Below, one piece after another: positions 9,046 through 21,361 of a stretch of DNA of 64,000 nucleotides (positions within the stretch are counted from its first letter, which is position 1; each line of letters opens with the position of its first letter). The position numbers and the translations under genes were made by a program. The DNA is from Brachypterus glaber. Its lineage: Eukaryota > Arthropoda > Insecta > Coleoptera > Kateretidae. The stretch covers positions 45,615,365 to 45,679,364 of the forward strand of contig OY294047.1 in assembly GCA_958510825.1 (NCBI GenBank), read 5' to 3'. The notes beneath the pieces are model-generated. The model saw only the letters and a program-made list of their open reading frames with translations, did no database searches and was not told the DNA's origin.

Positions 9046-9901
9046 TGGATACTAAATTTTATCTCAGAGCAAAAGAAATCATTTTCATTTTTAGTTATTT
9101 ATCAGTTTTGCACGTTTCGATGTATTTTTTTTAATTTGCATTAGTTCCCGACCTAGTTCAAGTCTATCAACCGACCATAAAATGAAAGAACCGATATTTA
9201 AATAAAGCCCGTTAAGCCTACCAGTGTACTGCTGTACTACGGGACATTTGCTATTAGCCTGCCAATCGTTTTACAATGAGCAGCATTGAAACTTCTACGC
9301 AGACGATGTATTGCCAATTATGATGAAATAATAGGCATTGTCAGGACCGGCTTAGAAACATAGCATCCAAAACAAACAATTTTTTTTCGATCATAAAAAG
9401 ACCAACGTTTTTCAAATGAAGAATTTGAAAAATTTTCAACTTTTTTTCCCAGAAAAACAAGTGATGAGCAAAAAAAAGCACATGAGCTCATATTTTGCCC
9501 ACTTTTTCATAAAGAAATTACCAACTATTTGAATTTTCCTTCAAATTCCCAACTTCTTTAATGTGATGGGGGAGGGTTGTTCCCAAGCGCCTCCATGGCT
9601 ACGGCTCTGTCCCCACCGCAGTGGTTTGGTTTGTTTTTTTCTAAAGTAATCTTAGTCTAAAAGTCTTAGATAGTATTTAGTACTAATAAGAAATATTTTA
9701 AAAACTATTTCAAACAATAATACCTTTAAAAAAATTACAGGAATTTTTACTCGAAAAAATATGATTTTTTTCATATGTAAGCTTTTTATAAATCATTTTT
9801 ATTATCTGGAAATTAGTATTAGTATTTTAGATTTTAGTATTCAGTGTAAGCTTTCTACTGACTAGTCCTATACTTTGTAATTTTGGTCTTTTGGATAATA
9901 A

Positions 9902-9902
<1 letters not shown>
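9046..9902. other. Unassigned, probably retroelement 3' sequence
   Basis: No coding signature is readable. The end (ttttggataataaattatta) running into a long TTA array is the usual 3' tail arrangement of some non-LTR retrotransposons, so the last few hundred bases may be such a 3' untranslated region. Confidence 0.35.

Positions 9903-9968
<66 letters not shown>
9903..9968. repeat. (ATT)n microsatellite
   Basis: About 22 uninterrupted ATT units. It follows ggataataa, consistent with a retrotransposon tail that expanded. Confidence 0.95.
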
Positions 9969-9969
<1 letters not shown>

Positions 9970-10259
9970 TTTTAGGTCTTTAACTTGTTCTGGTTACAAT
10001 ATAAACTATAGGTTACTAAAATCGTAAATATTGAGAAAAAATAAATACCAATAGTTATGGAATATATATTTCAATCTTGTAAAATTACAAATATGAAACA
10101 TAAATCTTCCATAAACATGTACACCGTCAATGTTTTCTTCAATGAAACATTTCGAACTGCAAAGATATTCCGTTCAATGAAGATAAAAAGCTGTGAAGAC
10201 ACATGATGCATCACCTTTGATAGTATAGTCTTTATTTTACTTTCCTCAAGGTGTTATTA

Positions 10260-10660
10260 TTATTATTGCTTTTTTTTAACGTTTCTGGACGTTTTATACC
10301 CAGAAAATATGATTTCCGTATAAAAATTGTCTGTCGCTCTGTGTCCGGAAAATTTGTGACCACGATAACTAAAGAACGCTTCGGACTAAAGATTTAAAAT
10401 TTGGACCATAGGTTCATTATCCAGACTTCTAGGCTGGAATTGTTTTTGGTAAAAATCGGATTGTAGTAAGGGGGATAAAAACAATTTTTCTCAAAAACAT
10501 TTATTTTTTAACTTATTTTTCGTTTGACGAAAAAATAAACTTTTTAATTTTTTATTTTATTTTTTTTTTTTTATTTTTGTTTTTGATTTTAATGAACCTA
10601 GGCGTATAGGGGAAAGTATTATTTTGTTGGCAGCAGTATTTTCTTTATTTCCACAACTTG
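10260..10660. repeat. Dispersed repeat, related to 22360-22660 and 35690-35860
   Basis: Shared stretches include aatttgtgaccacgataact, ttctaggctgg followed by aattgttt, and gggaaagtattattttgttg. The copy at 35690-35860 is inverted and partial. There is no ORF and the element type is unknown. Confidence 0.6.
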
Positions 10661-10673
10661 TACTGGTACCCTA

Positions 10674-10722
10674 GGGAACGTTCAAGTATTACGTAACGCA
10701 AATTTTGATTATTTTGGACTTT
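10674..10722. repeat. Solo terminus of the GGGAACGTTCAAG MITE family
   Basis: TAG is followed by gggaacgttcaagtattacg and continues into attttgattattttggac. No inverted partner is found nearby. Other solo ends lie near 40650-40690, 49998-50055, 51658-51700 and 60531-60620. Confidence 0.7.
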
Positions 10723-10982
10723 TTTTTTCGATTTCTCGTTTCTCGTAAAATCCACTTGTGATCTGCGAAGAGTGTAAAAGAGTATAAAAAGTAACGTACG
10801 TTCTTGTCTCTAATCTCGACCGAGAAAGAAACCTGTCGCTGGACGAGATTTTCCCGTCGATTTCTTTATGTCGAACCGCTTTTTGAAAAACCAGAGTCGG
10901 TAAAAAATGAGCTTGGTATTCTCTGCCGAAGTAGGAAAGAAAGCAGTATTTTTTTTTAACATACGTCGGAAAAGAGATTCTA

Positions 10983-11503
10983 CAGGGTGATTCAGAAATA
11001 AGGTAAAAAATTTTAAAGGGTGATTCTAGGTCAAAAATTATGAAAAAAATGTAAAAAAAGTGACATATTGCACGTCCCTGGTTAAAATTGCCAAATAAAA
11101 ATTACATAAAAGGATAGCCTTTATTAATGTTAAGGCTTGTGCAAAAAGTCGTTACTGTAGTTCATAGGGTTCCAGAGATATTAAATAAAAACTACTTTTC
11201 AGATGTATACCCTTAGTAGGGTCATAGCTCCCTTAGGGCTGATTTTCGGACCAACTTTATAGGAACTTATTTTCATATTTAGGGCCTACAATCACCCCTT
11301 AAAATTTTGTACCATATTTACAATTTACCCAGGCTTTAAAAAACCTGTAAATATAAACATTATACTCATCCCTAACATCCCTAGTATTTAAATACTAGAT
11401 TTTCGTATTTTTTGACATTGTTAGGGGCGTACTGTAAGGAACACCGTTGGGGGAGTACCAAAATTTCGAACTAACATACTCGCGCTTATTTCGGTACACA
11501 CTG
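10983..11503. mobile_element. CAGGGTG-family foldback element
   Basis: The left end cagggtgattcagaaataag and the inverse right end cagtgtgtaccgaaataagc form ~20-bp imperfect inverted repeats, flanked by TA (10981-10982, 11504-11505). The interior shares ctcccttagggctgattttc-type sequence with 5453-6117. It is non-coding. Confidence 0.65.
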
Positions 11504-12539
11504 TATCAAAAATTAATTTTTAAAATCTTAATCATTGCAAATTAAAGCCAAAAGACTATCTTTTAAGGTAAAAGAAAAATCATTCAAAACGAGCTATCGG
11601 TCTTTGAAATATAGTGATTTAAAAAATGTAATTTTTTGTAATGATCCTCTTCATTTGCACAGCAGTTTGTCTCCCCTCTCAAAAAAAAACTTTACCCTTA
11701 GCAAAAAAAGGTCCTCGCCTCTAAAAAAAAGTCCAAACCCCTGGCAGAAATTTCCCAAGGTTATCTCACCTATGAAAAATTTTGATAACTGAATAAAAGA
11801 TTTACACCTGGCAGAAAATTCCCAACTAATAAAACTAAAATTTTCCAACTATCTCGTCTCTGAAAGAAAGCTTTACCTTTAGCGAAATTTTGATAACTAA
11901 AAAAAAGGTATTCACCTCTGAAATTACCAACTGCAAATCAGATTTTCGTTTGGACTTTTAAAATTTAATCCAGATTTTCCCACTTTTTAAGAGAGGATGG
12001 GGAGAGGCACAGCGTTAATTAACTGTTATCTGCCAGTAAAGTTACCCATGCATTAAAGAACCGGCCTCGAGAAATTCCGAATTTTACTTTTTTGCGAGGG
12101 GTTTCGGTTGTTCATAATCGCTACTCCACTTGATTCCGTACCCAAAAAGTTTAAACAGCTGAACCTAAATTTTTGAATTTATTTTTTCTTTTTGTTGGAC
12201 TATTATTAAAAGTGTTTAGTTAACTCTTTAAATCCCAATCTTATTTTATAATAGTTACTGCCTTATTCTGCACTTCAGAAATTCTCTAGCAACGCAACAT
12301 CTGGCTAAAAATCCAAACATATCCGCTGAAAGGAACAGTGTCTTAACTGAAATAGGCAAAACAAGGTTTAATGGAGGATAGAAAGTTTTTCTAATTACAC
12401 CGGGCAAAACAAAACAAAAATAACAATGTGTACCTATGTATTTTATTTTTTATCTTTTTTTTATCCTGCTAAATTCAAATATGATCGCCTTTCGTTTTTT
12501 TGTAAGAATGAAAAATGCACTGCCCAGTAAAGAGCTTTC
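11504..12539. other. AT-rich sequence, low-order repetition only
   Basis: Between 11650 and 11935 the words ttacctttagc, ctctaaaa and ttttgataact recur irregularly, suggesting an old degenerate minisatellite. The remainder shows no gene or complete element. Confidence 0.35.
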
Positions 12540-13135
12540 CCATTTTTCACCTCCGCGCGTAAAATGGATTTTTTATTATCAGATTCTCTTTCAGAAACCT
12601 TAAAAACCCCAATATACCAATTTTCACAAAAAATACCCCCCACCCCTCAGGGGGTGAAATTAGAAAGATTTTATTATAAGTTTCCAAAATTATCAAAATT
12701 TGGGTTACGTATTATTATTACGTAATTTTTTTTATTATCAGATTTAGTTTAGAAACCTCAAAAACCCCAATATACCAGTTTTCACGAAAACTACTCCCCA
12801 TCCCTCAAGGGGTGCAATTAAAAAAAATTATTATCAGATTCATATTCGTCAACCCCAAAAACCCCTAACCAATTTTGACAAAAATATTGAAAATATTACC
12901 CCCTCACCTCTCGGGGGGTGGAGTTAGAAAATTGTTATTATCAGATTCAATTTTAGCAACCTTAAAAACCCCAATATAGCAATTTTAAAATTTTTGTAAA
13001 AAAAAATGTGTTTCCCCATTTGCCCCCTTGCCGCAGCCCAACGTTTACCAAAAACTTGAGAACTTTTGAAAAGTTTTGCACGAATACAAGGCTTTCCGAA
13101 ATTTTGAAAATATTCAAAATGGAAAAGCAAAACTG
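12540..13135. repeat. Degenerate ~98-bp tandem repeats plus 3' module
   Basis: Four units begin with attatcagatt (12577, 12736, 12832, 12939). Each contains aaaccccaatataccaattt or a variant and a C-run/G-run palindrome (cccctcagggggtg). The array is followed by the module ttgcacgaatacaaggcttt and attttcaaaatgg..., which also follows the array at 16675. It is an irregular, aged relative of that array. Confidence 0.7.
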
Positions 13136-13379
13136 GCCAAAAAACTCCTGAAAATCTCAAAACATTCACTCAATTGCAAGAGTGGAGTGTGTGGCTGTAA
13201 ACATATACATGTATGTTCCCTTTATTTTTATTTTTTTATTAGCTATTTAAACTTAAACCATTAAGTGCTTATGCCATTTTAGTAACAACCCCCTGAGGCT
13301 GGGCTACTGAAGTTTCAATAGGTTTGTTCGAAAATGACTTTTAAGAACCAAGACAAACCTATTATAATGCCGAACTGCT

Positions 13380-14110
13380 AGGATGCGAAATCCAGTCACG
13401 CGCACTCAAAGGGTTAATCAATCCCAACCCTTAACTTTCTATAAAAATCGAAATTTTAAGAATTTTGAAGATATTTCAAAAAACGCTAAAGTACGCTCTT
13501 TAAGCCGCTGGCTATGTATTTTGGGCTGCTGCATCCGAATATGGTGTCAGAATTACTATTCGCTTTCAGGATCAGTATCTCAGAAAGTACTTGAGTTACA
13601 ATTCTTGTCCATTAACAATGTTAATTTAACGTTAACAAATGATAAAGATCAATCAAAAAATGTTTAGATGTTTTTAGATAAATGAAAGGCACTTAACCTC
13701 ATGAACTTTATATTATTGAAATTTAATTCAAGATTGAATTTATAAAATATAAATTACAACCTTTTACGCAGTGTAGTGTTGATTGCAGGTATGTCTAACC
13801 ATACCTGTTATACAGGTCGACATGGTTTTGGACACAGGAATTTTGGGTTGCTAAATCCAAATTCGTTAGCCAAATTGCTCCATCACGTCTGGTTTTCGAG
13901 AAATGTAATAAGATACAAAAACAGATTTTTGGACATTTTTAAATAAAACAAGAAAATATAGGCACTAGGCAACACAGTTTCTTGCCCTGATTGGAGTCAT
14001 ATGTTTTTAACTAATTTTGGGTCGCTGAGAGCGAATCTGGTCTCAGAATATTTCTATTAACTAAGATTTCTGAGGAAAATGAGATCAATATTAGTTAGAA
14101 ACTACCCAAC
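13380..14110. repeat. Three degenerate copies of a ~70-bp repeat
   Basis: Related segments start near 13518 (attttgggctgctgcatccg), 13841 (attttgggttgctaaatcc) and 14017 (attttgggtcgctgagagcg). Each is followed by a variant of gaatctggtctcagaat. The open frame at 13383-13667 crosses the first copy and is probably fortuitous. Confidence 0.5.
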
Positions 14111-15456
14111 TTGGAATATGGACACTTTAAATTCATAGGTAGAATAAATAGGGATATTATGGAAAAAGAATATTTAAAAAAAAATGGATCCTGTGACAAA
14201 ACTAAGTAGGGATGGGGGGTAAGGAGTGGGGTCGTAAGGGGGCAAGCTTATCACCACGTATTCATGCTAAAAATCGTCAAAAATCATCACTAATGGGTCA
14301 AAAATTAACTAAAAATATGTTACGTAATACGGTAACAATTTTATGACGTAGAACCAAAAAGTCCAAACGTGTCTTTCAATATGTTCAAAGTCATATTCTC
14401 TTCTTTCAAGGCAAGGATTTCTTTGAACTAAAGTTAATGTCCTTGAATGAAGAGCGCGAATTTCATTCAAATACCCGTGATCTTTATTAAAATATATTTA
14501 CTCTAGTTAAAAGAAAGCTAGCCTTGAAACAAGAGAATATGGCTTTTTATCGAAAGACACGTGTCCTTGGTTCAAGGAATCCCTTTTTTCTGTGAATATT
14601 TTTTTGCAGACCTGTACTGTTCAACCATTGATAATCTGAGGCTTTTTTCTGCAAGTTAATATCGGTTTCTTAATTAAACAATCAATGATTTAAGCAGTTA
14701 TTTTTAATCGACTTGACATTAATAGGTAATACAATAATACGGTAATACAATCTTTACTAATTAAAAATATATTATGACATTGACATTTCCTGATACCGGG
14801 GAATGTAATTTATTTAAATATGTTTGTCATTATATGCATATAACATGTTACATATATTACGAGATATCTATTTTTTATTAGAAAATATACAAGCATTATA
14901 AAATTAAAAAATTTATAAAAAATAATACAGTATTAGTTGAAAAGTAAAAATTAATGAGAAGAACACCTACCGCATCATGCCGCGCGGCATGCTGTCCGCA
15001 TGCACTTGTGGATTTTAATAGCGCATCTGACAAGGTGCGCATCTGAAGCCTGACACAAATGAAATAAAATAATTTAAATTTACTACTACTAAAAGTCTGA
15101 TTACATGCTTCCTTTATTTTATATCTTAAAATAACTAAATTAGTCTTAATTAACTGTATTTTTGCTTGACTATACAGCTCTTAAAATGTGGACAGGGGCG
15201 CATGGGGGGCCATTTTTTTAATCGGGTTGGAAATGGGTATCGTCAAAATTTCTCTAAAAAAATCAAACAATTCTTTAAAAATGACTAAAAAACTTAAATT
15301 ATACTTTTAAACTAATTTACATAATATAAATAAAAATTTCCAAAAAAAATCTTAAAAACTCGCATTTTTAGCATAACAAATTAAAAAATCAAAACCATAA
15401 AAAAAATGTTTAAAAAATTAAAAAATATATAGTCCAATAGAAAAAGTTATTTTCTT
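14111..15456. other. AT-rich sequence without recognisable genes
   Basis: No ORF or complete element stands out. A perfect 16-bp GC-rich palindrome, CATGCCGCGCGGCATG, occurs at 14976-14991. Confidence 0.35.
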
Positions 15457-15625
15457 TAAAATGATGTACCATACGACCCCCTTTCCATTAAAAAAAATCC
15501 CCCGCATGCCCCGCTGCCCACATTTTACGAGCTGAAAATATTAAATATACATATGCTGAAAGATAGTTTAAGTTGTCTTATTTTAAAGTTAAGAGGTGAC
15601 TTTTGGACCGCACTGTATATAATAA
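15457..15625. repeat. Dispersed repeat shared with 35878-36075
   Basis: Both copies run in the same direction through acgaccccctttccattaa-type sequence, cccacattttacgagctgaa and gatagtttaagttgtcttat. Both end in gacttttggaccgcactgta. The common end suggests an element terminus. Confidence 0.65.
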
Positions 15626-16036
15626 TAACATAAAGAAATGTATTAAGAAACTCTAGTTTTTCTTCTAATCTAATAAATTATTCAATACTTATATTAAATA
15701 ATTATTAATTACGTTAGAAATTATTTTCTAGTAATCGCTTATAACATCATTATAATAGAAGGAAGTGAGGAAATCACTAATCCTACAAATAATTGCGGCA
15801 TAATTTTGCACTCTGTGATTAAACTTAAAGCTACGGTTTCCTCCAAAAGTCGCAGTCGCTGACGACTGCGACCGGGTAGCCGCGACCAGGTCGTCACGAC
15901 CCTACCTGTTTTCTCGCCAATCGCCATTCTGTTAGCTGGACATTTTATAAACAGCTGTTTTTTTTTTAAAGGTTAATAAAGTTAGTCTTTTAAATTTGAA
16001 AAACTCCTACCTGGGTATTATGGCTCAGCTGTTTTT

Positions 16037-16270
16037 TTGTTTGCGAGTTTATGCCTTTCAATCAGTAAAAAGTCGGTTCTTTTAATGTTTTTGAATTATC
16101 AAGCGGAAGAGGAGAATCTCCTCCTCTTATTAACATTACATCATGAAGAAAAAAGGGTAAAAGTTGATGAGATGTTTCGGCTGAGAGAGGTGGAAGGATT
16201 TCAAGCAATTCTAATGGAGAATTATCCCATTAGATTAGACAGGGACAAAAGTTCTACCCAAAAAGGATAG
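16037..16270 (+). pseudogene. ORF remnant, possibly PIF/Harbinger N-terminal region
   Basis: The frame reads NYQAEEENLLLLLTLHHEEK then RVKVDEMFRLREVEGFQAIL and stops at 16270. A basic, leucine-rich start followed by a REXEGxFxxLxxE-like stretch recalls the N-terminus of PIF/Harbinger nucleases, but no DDE nuclease part follows. The 3' part overlaps a dispersed repeat (16208-16610). The assignment is tentative. Confidence 0.3.
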
Positions 16271-16610
16271 AAGACATACATACACTCCCACTTCCACCCA
16301 ACCAAACAAATTCTGTATTTGTTCTTTGTTGAACAAATACAATATTTACTTGGCCGGGCGAAAAGTGCATTATTAAAGAAATTACTGGCGCCATCTAAAT
16401 TTTAGTAGAATTATCTTATTCTACAGATTCACATTACCTATGTTCGTACGTGCCGCTGCTACACTTTCCGGCCAACCAAATAAATACTGTATTTGTTGTA
16501 TGAAAAACAAATACAGTATTTATTTGGTTGGCTGGAAAGTGTAGCACAAATGAGATAGAGATAGGGTAGACGTCTTTTGTTTCATAATTCTAGTTGTAGA
16601 GAGCTCCATT
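16208..16610 (+). mobile_element. Triple-hairpin repeat, copy 1
   Basis: A ~400-bp unit is repeated inversely at 38094-38504. It contains two large hairpins with related stems (around 16298-16365, and around 16458-16545 with arms ccaaccaaataaatactgta) and a smaller stem between them (agtagaattatcttattcta). It is non-coding apart from the overlap with the ORF ending at 16270. Confidence 0.7.
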
Positions 16611-16674
16611 GAGTAAAACAGTAAGGGACACTTGGCACAGCGCAAAACCACCTGTTTCACCGTTATATTCGTGA

Positions 16675-17260
16675 CGAAAACTACCCCACGCCTCTTAGGG
16701 GGTGGAGTTAGAATTTTTCTATTATCAGATTCACTTTCAGCAAACTCAAAAACCCCAATACACCAATTTTCAAGAAAACTACCCTCCACTCATAAGGGGG
16801 TGGATTTAAAATTTTTTTATTATCAGACTCACTTTCAGCAACCTCAAAAACACAAATATACCAATTATCACAAAAACTACCCCCCGCCTCTTAGGGGGTG
16901 GAGTTAGATTTTTTTATTATCAGATTCACTTTCAGCAACCTCAAAAACCCCAATACACAAATTTTCACGAAAAGTACCCCCCACCCCTCAGGGGGTGGAT
17001 TTAGAATTTTTTTATTATCAGATTCACTTTCAGCAACAAACTTGAACGCCAAATTTCAAGTCTCTAGCTTAAAGCGTTCTTAAGTTATCGTGCTTACAAG
17101 ATCGACCGACCGATCGAAAACTTTTTTTTGCTTAAAATTGATTTATATCGACATAGAATGTCATAAAACGCAAAAATACGCAAAAAAATTGAACATTTTT
17201 GCACGAATACAAGGCTTTCTGAAATTTTTAAAATTTTCAAAATGGGAAAGCAATATAAGA
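16675..17260. repeat. 98-bp tandem array with conserved 3' module
   Basis: The word tatcag occurs at 16723, 16821, 16918 and 17016, giving a 97-98 bp period over about 3.7 units. Each unit holds ttcactttcagcaac, aaaccccaataca and a stem of C- and G-runs. Downstream comes agttatcgtgcttacaagat with ccgaccgatcg, then ttgcacgaatacaaggcttt and ttttcaaaatggg (to 17260). The same succession is at 12540-13135 and 52205-53010, and the module alone is at 45930-46070, so array and module travel together as one element. Confidence 0.8.
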
Positions 17261-17690
17261 ACAAGGTTAAACCTCAATAATATTTATTTTTACCAAAACT
17301 ACAAGCATTAAAAAAACAAAAAGTGTCCCATTCAGATAAATGTAAAATTTACGAGATTTTACATGTAATTATACAATTTTATATGAATATTACACGTAAT
17401 TTACATTATATTATATTATATTATAAAATTACATGTAAAACTGTATTGAATTTCATGTTAAATCTCTGGTAACTTAAAGAAATATTTTTTACAGCGAAGA
17501 GGTAAATGTCAGCTTTTCACCAGTATCATAAAAGTTTTAGATCGAGTTAAAATCAAAAACTATACGGGCAAAAACACACCTGTGCAAGATTTATCAAAAA
17601 AAATTAATTTTAAGCTTTAGAGACGCTAAAAGCTTAGCCATCGATATGATTTATAAACATACAAAAAGTATAATAGTTATTTATGGTACT

Positions 17691-17975
17691 AGTGGATAAA
17701 GTAAGATATTGCCCATGAGAAAATTAACCTGGCGTCAGCCAAGCAGGTTAATTTTCGAGAGGGCAATATCGGTTTACCCATGAGTGCCATACAAGGTTTT
17801 ATCTAATAAATAGCTTAGGAATTCATATTTTTATTAAAAATTTTAATGACATTTACAAGAAAATAATTTGCCAAGTGACAGTTGAGTGGGTAAAATAAAT
17901 AATTATCCACTCAATAAAGTAAAAGCTACGCGGGGGTTATTATTGAGTTTATCTATTTAAAATAAAGCTGGTAAT
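17691..17975 (+). repeat. Dispersed repeat, inverse of 45690-45928
   Basis: Shared sequence includes gggtaaaccgatattgccct (inverse), ataaatagcttaggaattca and gataattatttattttaccc (inverse). This copy has an extra ~55-bp hairpin, with arms gaaaattaacct and aggttaattttc, that the other copy lacks. Confidence 0.7.
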
Positions 17976-19060
17976 TGTCTTATTATCGGTATGTATTGGA
18001 TAAATGAATATTTCTGCAAACATGTCACATTTATTTATATTTCTGATTTAAAAATTCAGATTAGGTAGTGTTACTGTATGTTTTATTGGAAGTAATAAAT
18101 ATATGTTCAAGAAATATGAAAATATAATAATTAATTTAAATCCAATTCATTAATGGATATTAAAGTGAACTTAAACACCTATATATGTAACTATGTACAT
18201 TAAAAAAATAATAAATATATCTACTCGAACTTACATAATGCCATTTGTGGTATTTTGCGTGGAAATCCAAATAGATTTAAATCTGAAAAATAAAAATAAA
18301 TAATTAAACTGTGTTTTAAATGTTATGTGTATTCACGCCAAAGAGGCGCTTGTTTTTCGAGATATTCGTATTAAAATTGAGGACTTATGACGTCATAATT
18401 TTTGAACTCAGTTGATCAGAGGAATTGTTTTCCGAAATTGAATCGTCTAAGGAATATGAAATATATGGGGAAATTCCAAAGATCTTTTACCTCAAGAAGG
18501 AACATGATGAAGTCTACCGTATGCTTTGTTTGAAGCGTGAACCAAATACGGTGAGGGGCTGGTGGGGAGTGACTATTGTTTACACTTAGTACGCGTAAAG
18601 AGAGAGAAAGAATTTGTAAACTCACAGTCTAATGTCGTAAAATGACTGACAGGGGTTCAGTGTTGCCGATAGGAACATATACTTTGGATATTTTATTGTA
18701 TATTTTAAGAAACATTAGTTCTGTATGAGTTTTATATGAACTAGTAGTTTAATTTTAATAGATTTAAATTTACTATATTATTAAACATAATTAATAGTAT
18801 ACACAATAAAGTTTTTTACATTTTTAATTTAAGTATAATGATTTGAATTCATGATAAGGTGGAAACTACGCAACATCGCTACTAGGTAGCCTGAAAGTCG
18901 ACTAGCGACATCTACATTTTACACAACAAAGCTTATCGCGTTTCTGTTAGTAAATAAACAAACAAAAAGATGACACATTCATAAACATTGGTCTGAAATT
19001 ACTTCTTGAGGTAAAAGTTCTTTGGGAAATTCTTAAGCGTAAAGTATATATCCTTCATAA
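17976..19060. other. AT-rich sequence with one dispersed-repeat fragment
   Basis: Positions 18470-18575 (cttttacctcaagaaggaac through gaggggctggtggggagtga) recur at 62225-62320. The remainder is AT-rich with no gene seen. Confidence 0.4.
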
Positions 19061-19234
19061 AGTCGTATTAATGGCGCAGGTCGCTTGCAAAACAACTTTA
19101 CACTACATCTTTCAAGAACGCTTTGACATAGAAACTTAAAATTTTGACCGGAAGTTTAAGTCTCTGTGTCAAAGCGTTCTTGAAATATGGTCGGGTAAAG
19201 TTGTTTTGCGAGCGAGCGATACCATTAATACGAC
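19061..19234. mobile_element. 174-bp foldback MITE
   Basis: The two halves are inverted copies. agtcgtattaatgg, tcgcttgcaaaacaacttta and tcaagaacgctttgacatag on the left match their complements on the right around a centre at about 19150. It has no ORF. Confidence 0.75.
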
Positions 19235-19455
19235 TCCTGAAACGATTTCTTTAAAATTTGAGATATAGATTTTTTGGTAACGATATCTACAGGCTAAGGT
19301 TATTCCAGGTTCCCCATTTAGGAGATACAAGTTAAGGACAGCATATTGAAACTGTAAAAGTAAAGCTGTGCAAATTTACTCTATAAAAAAATTCTGATGT
19401 AAATACTTTGGTACCCCACGAACTTTTAGATGTGCTAAAGAAAATCATATGTTTA

Positions 19456-20029
19456 CATCGGCACACTACTAAGAGTGCCAATGTATTGAAATCTTCGCCG
19501 AAAAGTCAAAATCTTTGACCACTCTTTTTTCACATTTCTCGACGTTTTAGAAATCAGTAAAAAATTTTTTTGCGTCCGTCTGTCTGTCTGTCTGGGTCCA
19601 AACTCTCTAACTCAATTTCTACATGAGATATCGACTTTCGGTTTTTTGTATATTGTTTCTCATCGTATTCCGAAGAGCTGATTAGATTTTGGGGGTAAAC
19701 GATTGGGGGTAAGGGGGTAAAAATAGGGTAAAACTATTTTTACCGTTGTTTGTTTATAATTAAGGCAATTATTATTGTATTTGGTTAATTTAGCACTTAT
19801 ATAAAAGATAATTTTAAATTGGTAAAAAATGTTATGAACAAAGTTTTCCTAAAACGCATTGTTTTCGAGATATTGGCGTTTAAAGCAGTAAAAGGTTTTT
19901 TTAGTATATCTCACATATTTATAACCCGATTTCAAAACATTATATTTTAAATAAAAGCTCTACTAGATGGCTCTAGTGTACAATAGTGCCGATGTTTTGA
20001 CAGGGTGCTTGCAACGTTTCATCTAGTTT
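19456..20029 (+). mobile_element. CATCGGCAC element, copy 1
   Basis: The segment begins with catcggcacactacta. Near its other end, caatagtgccgatg gives a short inverted terminus, followed by tttgacagggtgcttgcaac. An inverted copy lies at 32025-32711. Internal runs of tctg (cgtccgtctgtctgtctgtc) and gggggtaaacgattgggggt are shared. It is non-coding. Confidence 0.65.
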
Positions 20030-21361
20030 CTCATAAGAATAGTTACATGGAATTTTAAAAGATTTCTAAGATTTCATAAGTTTTCATAAGGTTTAAAGTG
20101 GTTTTAGAATTTCGAAAATTCCTGAGATTTCGTTAGTTTTGATATGTGTGTTGGAACGGGTATTTTTTATAGGGCATAAAAATTAACTAAAAGTGGGAAA
20201 ACAATAGCCTTTCTGCTTTAAGTACATAAACATTTGTGCATTTTAAATTAAATGGTAAGTACTTAAAGAAATATTTGCATGACCTACTACAAATGAAAGC
20301 CATTGACATTAACTAATAATAAATATAACCTATTCGTATCTATTTAAGTGTTAAGTGCTAACTATTAAGCTATTTGTAGATATCATAAACTGTATAATAA
20401 TAATTTATTATTAATAAAACTTGATATTTTACTTGTAATATTATTCTATCCAAGTTTTACATAAGGAATAAAAATGTACGTATATCTAAAAATGAACGGT
20501 CTTTAAAAAATTCGTAGGGATGTAGAAAATTAAACAGGTCAGTACGTGAGTACTTGCGATGAAGCGTACAATGCATTGCAATGGACCGTTATATAGAAAT
20601 ATTTTGTTTTGAGTCCTACCCTGTCACTAAATTCGTTGTTGTCACGTGCGTTTGTTTACACTTACTTCATTTTGAAGTTAAATGTACTATAACAGTTTTG
20701 ATCAGAAAGTGGAGAACTATAACAAATTAAAAAAAAAATAGTTTTTAACATTCTGGTTTGTGGAAATTTGAAAGTAAACTCATTTATATTATAATTTACT
20801 TTTCTAGCGGTTGAAATAGTAAGGTCGTTGGAATTTTACACAAATAAATACCGCAATCACCTATAAAATAAGCATATTTACATATTTCCTTATTTTCTGC
20901 ACAAAATGGTAATAAATCTTTTGGAATAATATCTATTATACACCATATACGGCAAGGTCGTAGATAACTGCACATTGTGGGAAAATTCTGAGTGGAACAC
21001 TAGTAACTTCATATGGAAATTTAGTATCAGATTAAATAACAAGTAACGGGTTATAGTTCCTGAAGATATTGCCCATTCATCAATAAAAATATATTCTGTA
21101 GCATTTTTACTAAAAATATAGGGGAACCCGGGGCGGAACGGTATGGAGGTTTTATCGGGCGAGGATGTGTGGCAGAGTTAAGATAATTATATTTAAACAT
21201 TTAGTGAGCTATAATGCATTGATTGGCGTGCTTATTGTTTGTGTAGCTCTGCGCTTTCAGCGATTTTTACAGGTGTCGTCTAATTTTGCATAGGTACATT
21301 TATAATATTTATCGATATTAATTCGAGACAAGTCCTGTTATTTTTATTGATTATATTTATG
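20030..21361. other. AT-rich sequence, one possible element end
   Basis: At 21119 taggggaacccggggcggaa resembles the AGGGGAA start of the pogo-like elements at 21362 and 25586, but no matching right end was found. No host gene is evident. Confidence 0.35.

Noticed and set aside
12540..13075. CRISPR-like regularly spaced repeats
   Set aside because: The units are direct tandem repeats with no unique spacers, in eukaryotic DNA without cas genes.
15739..15927. Minus-strand ORF of 62 codons with a basic stretch
   Set aside because: The basic part comes from a GTCGCAGTCG hairpin; no family resemblance and no splice context.
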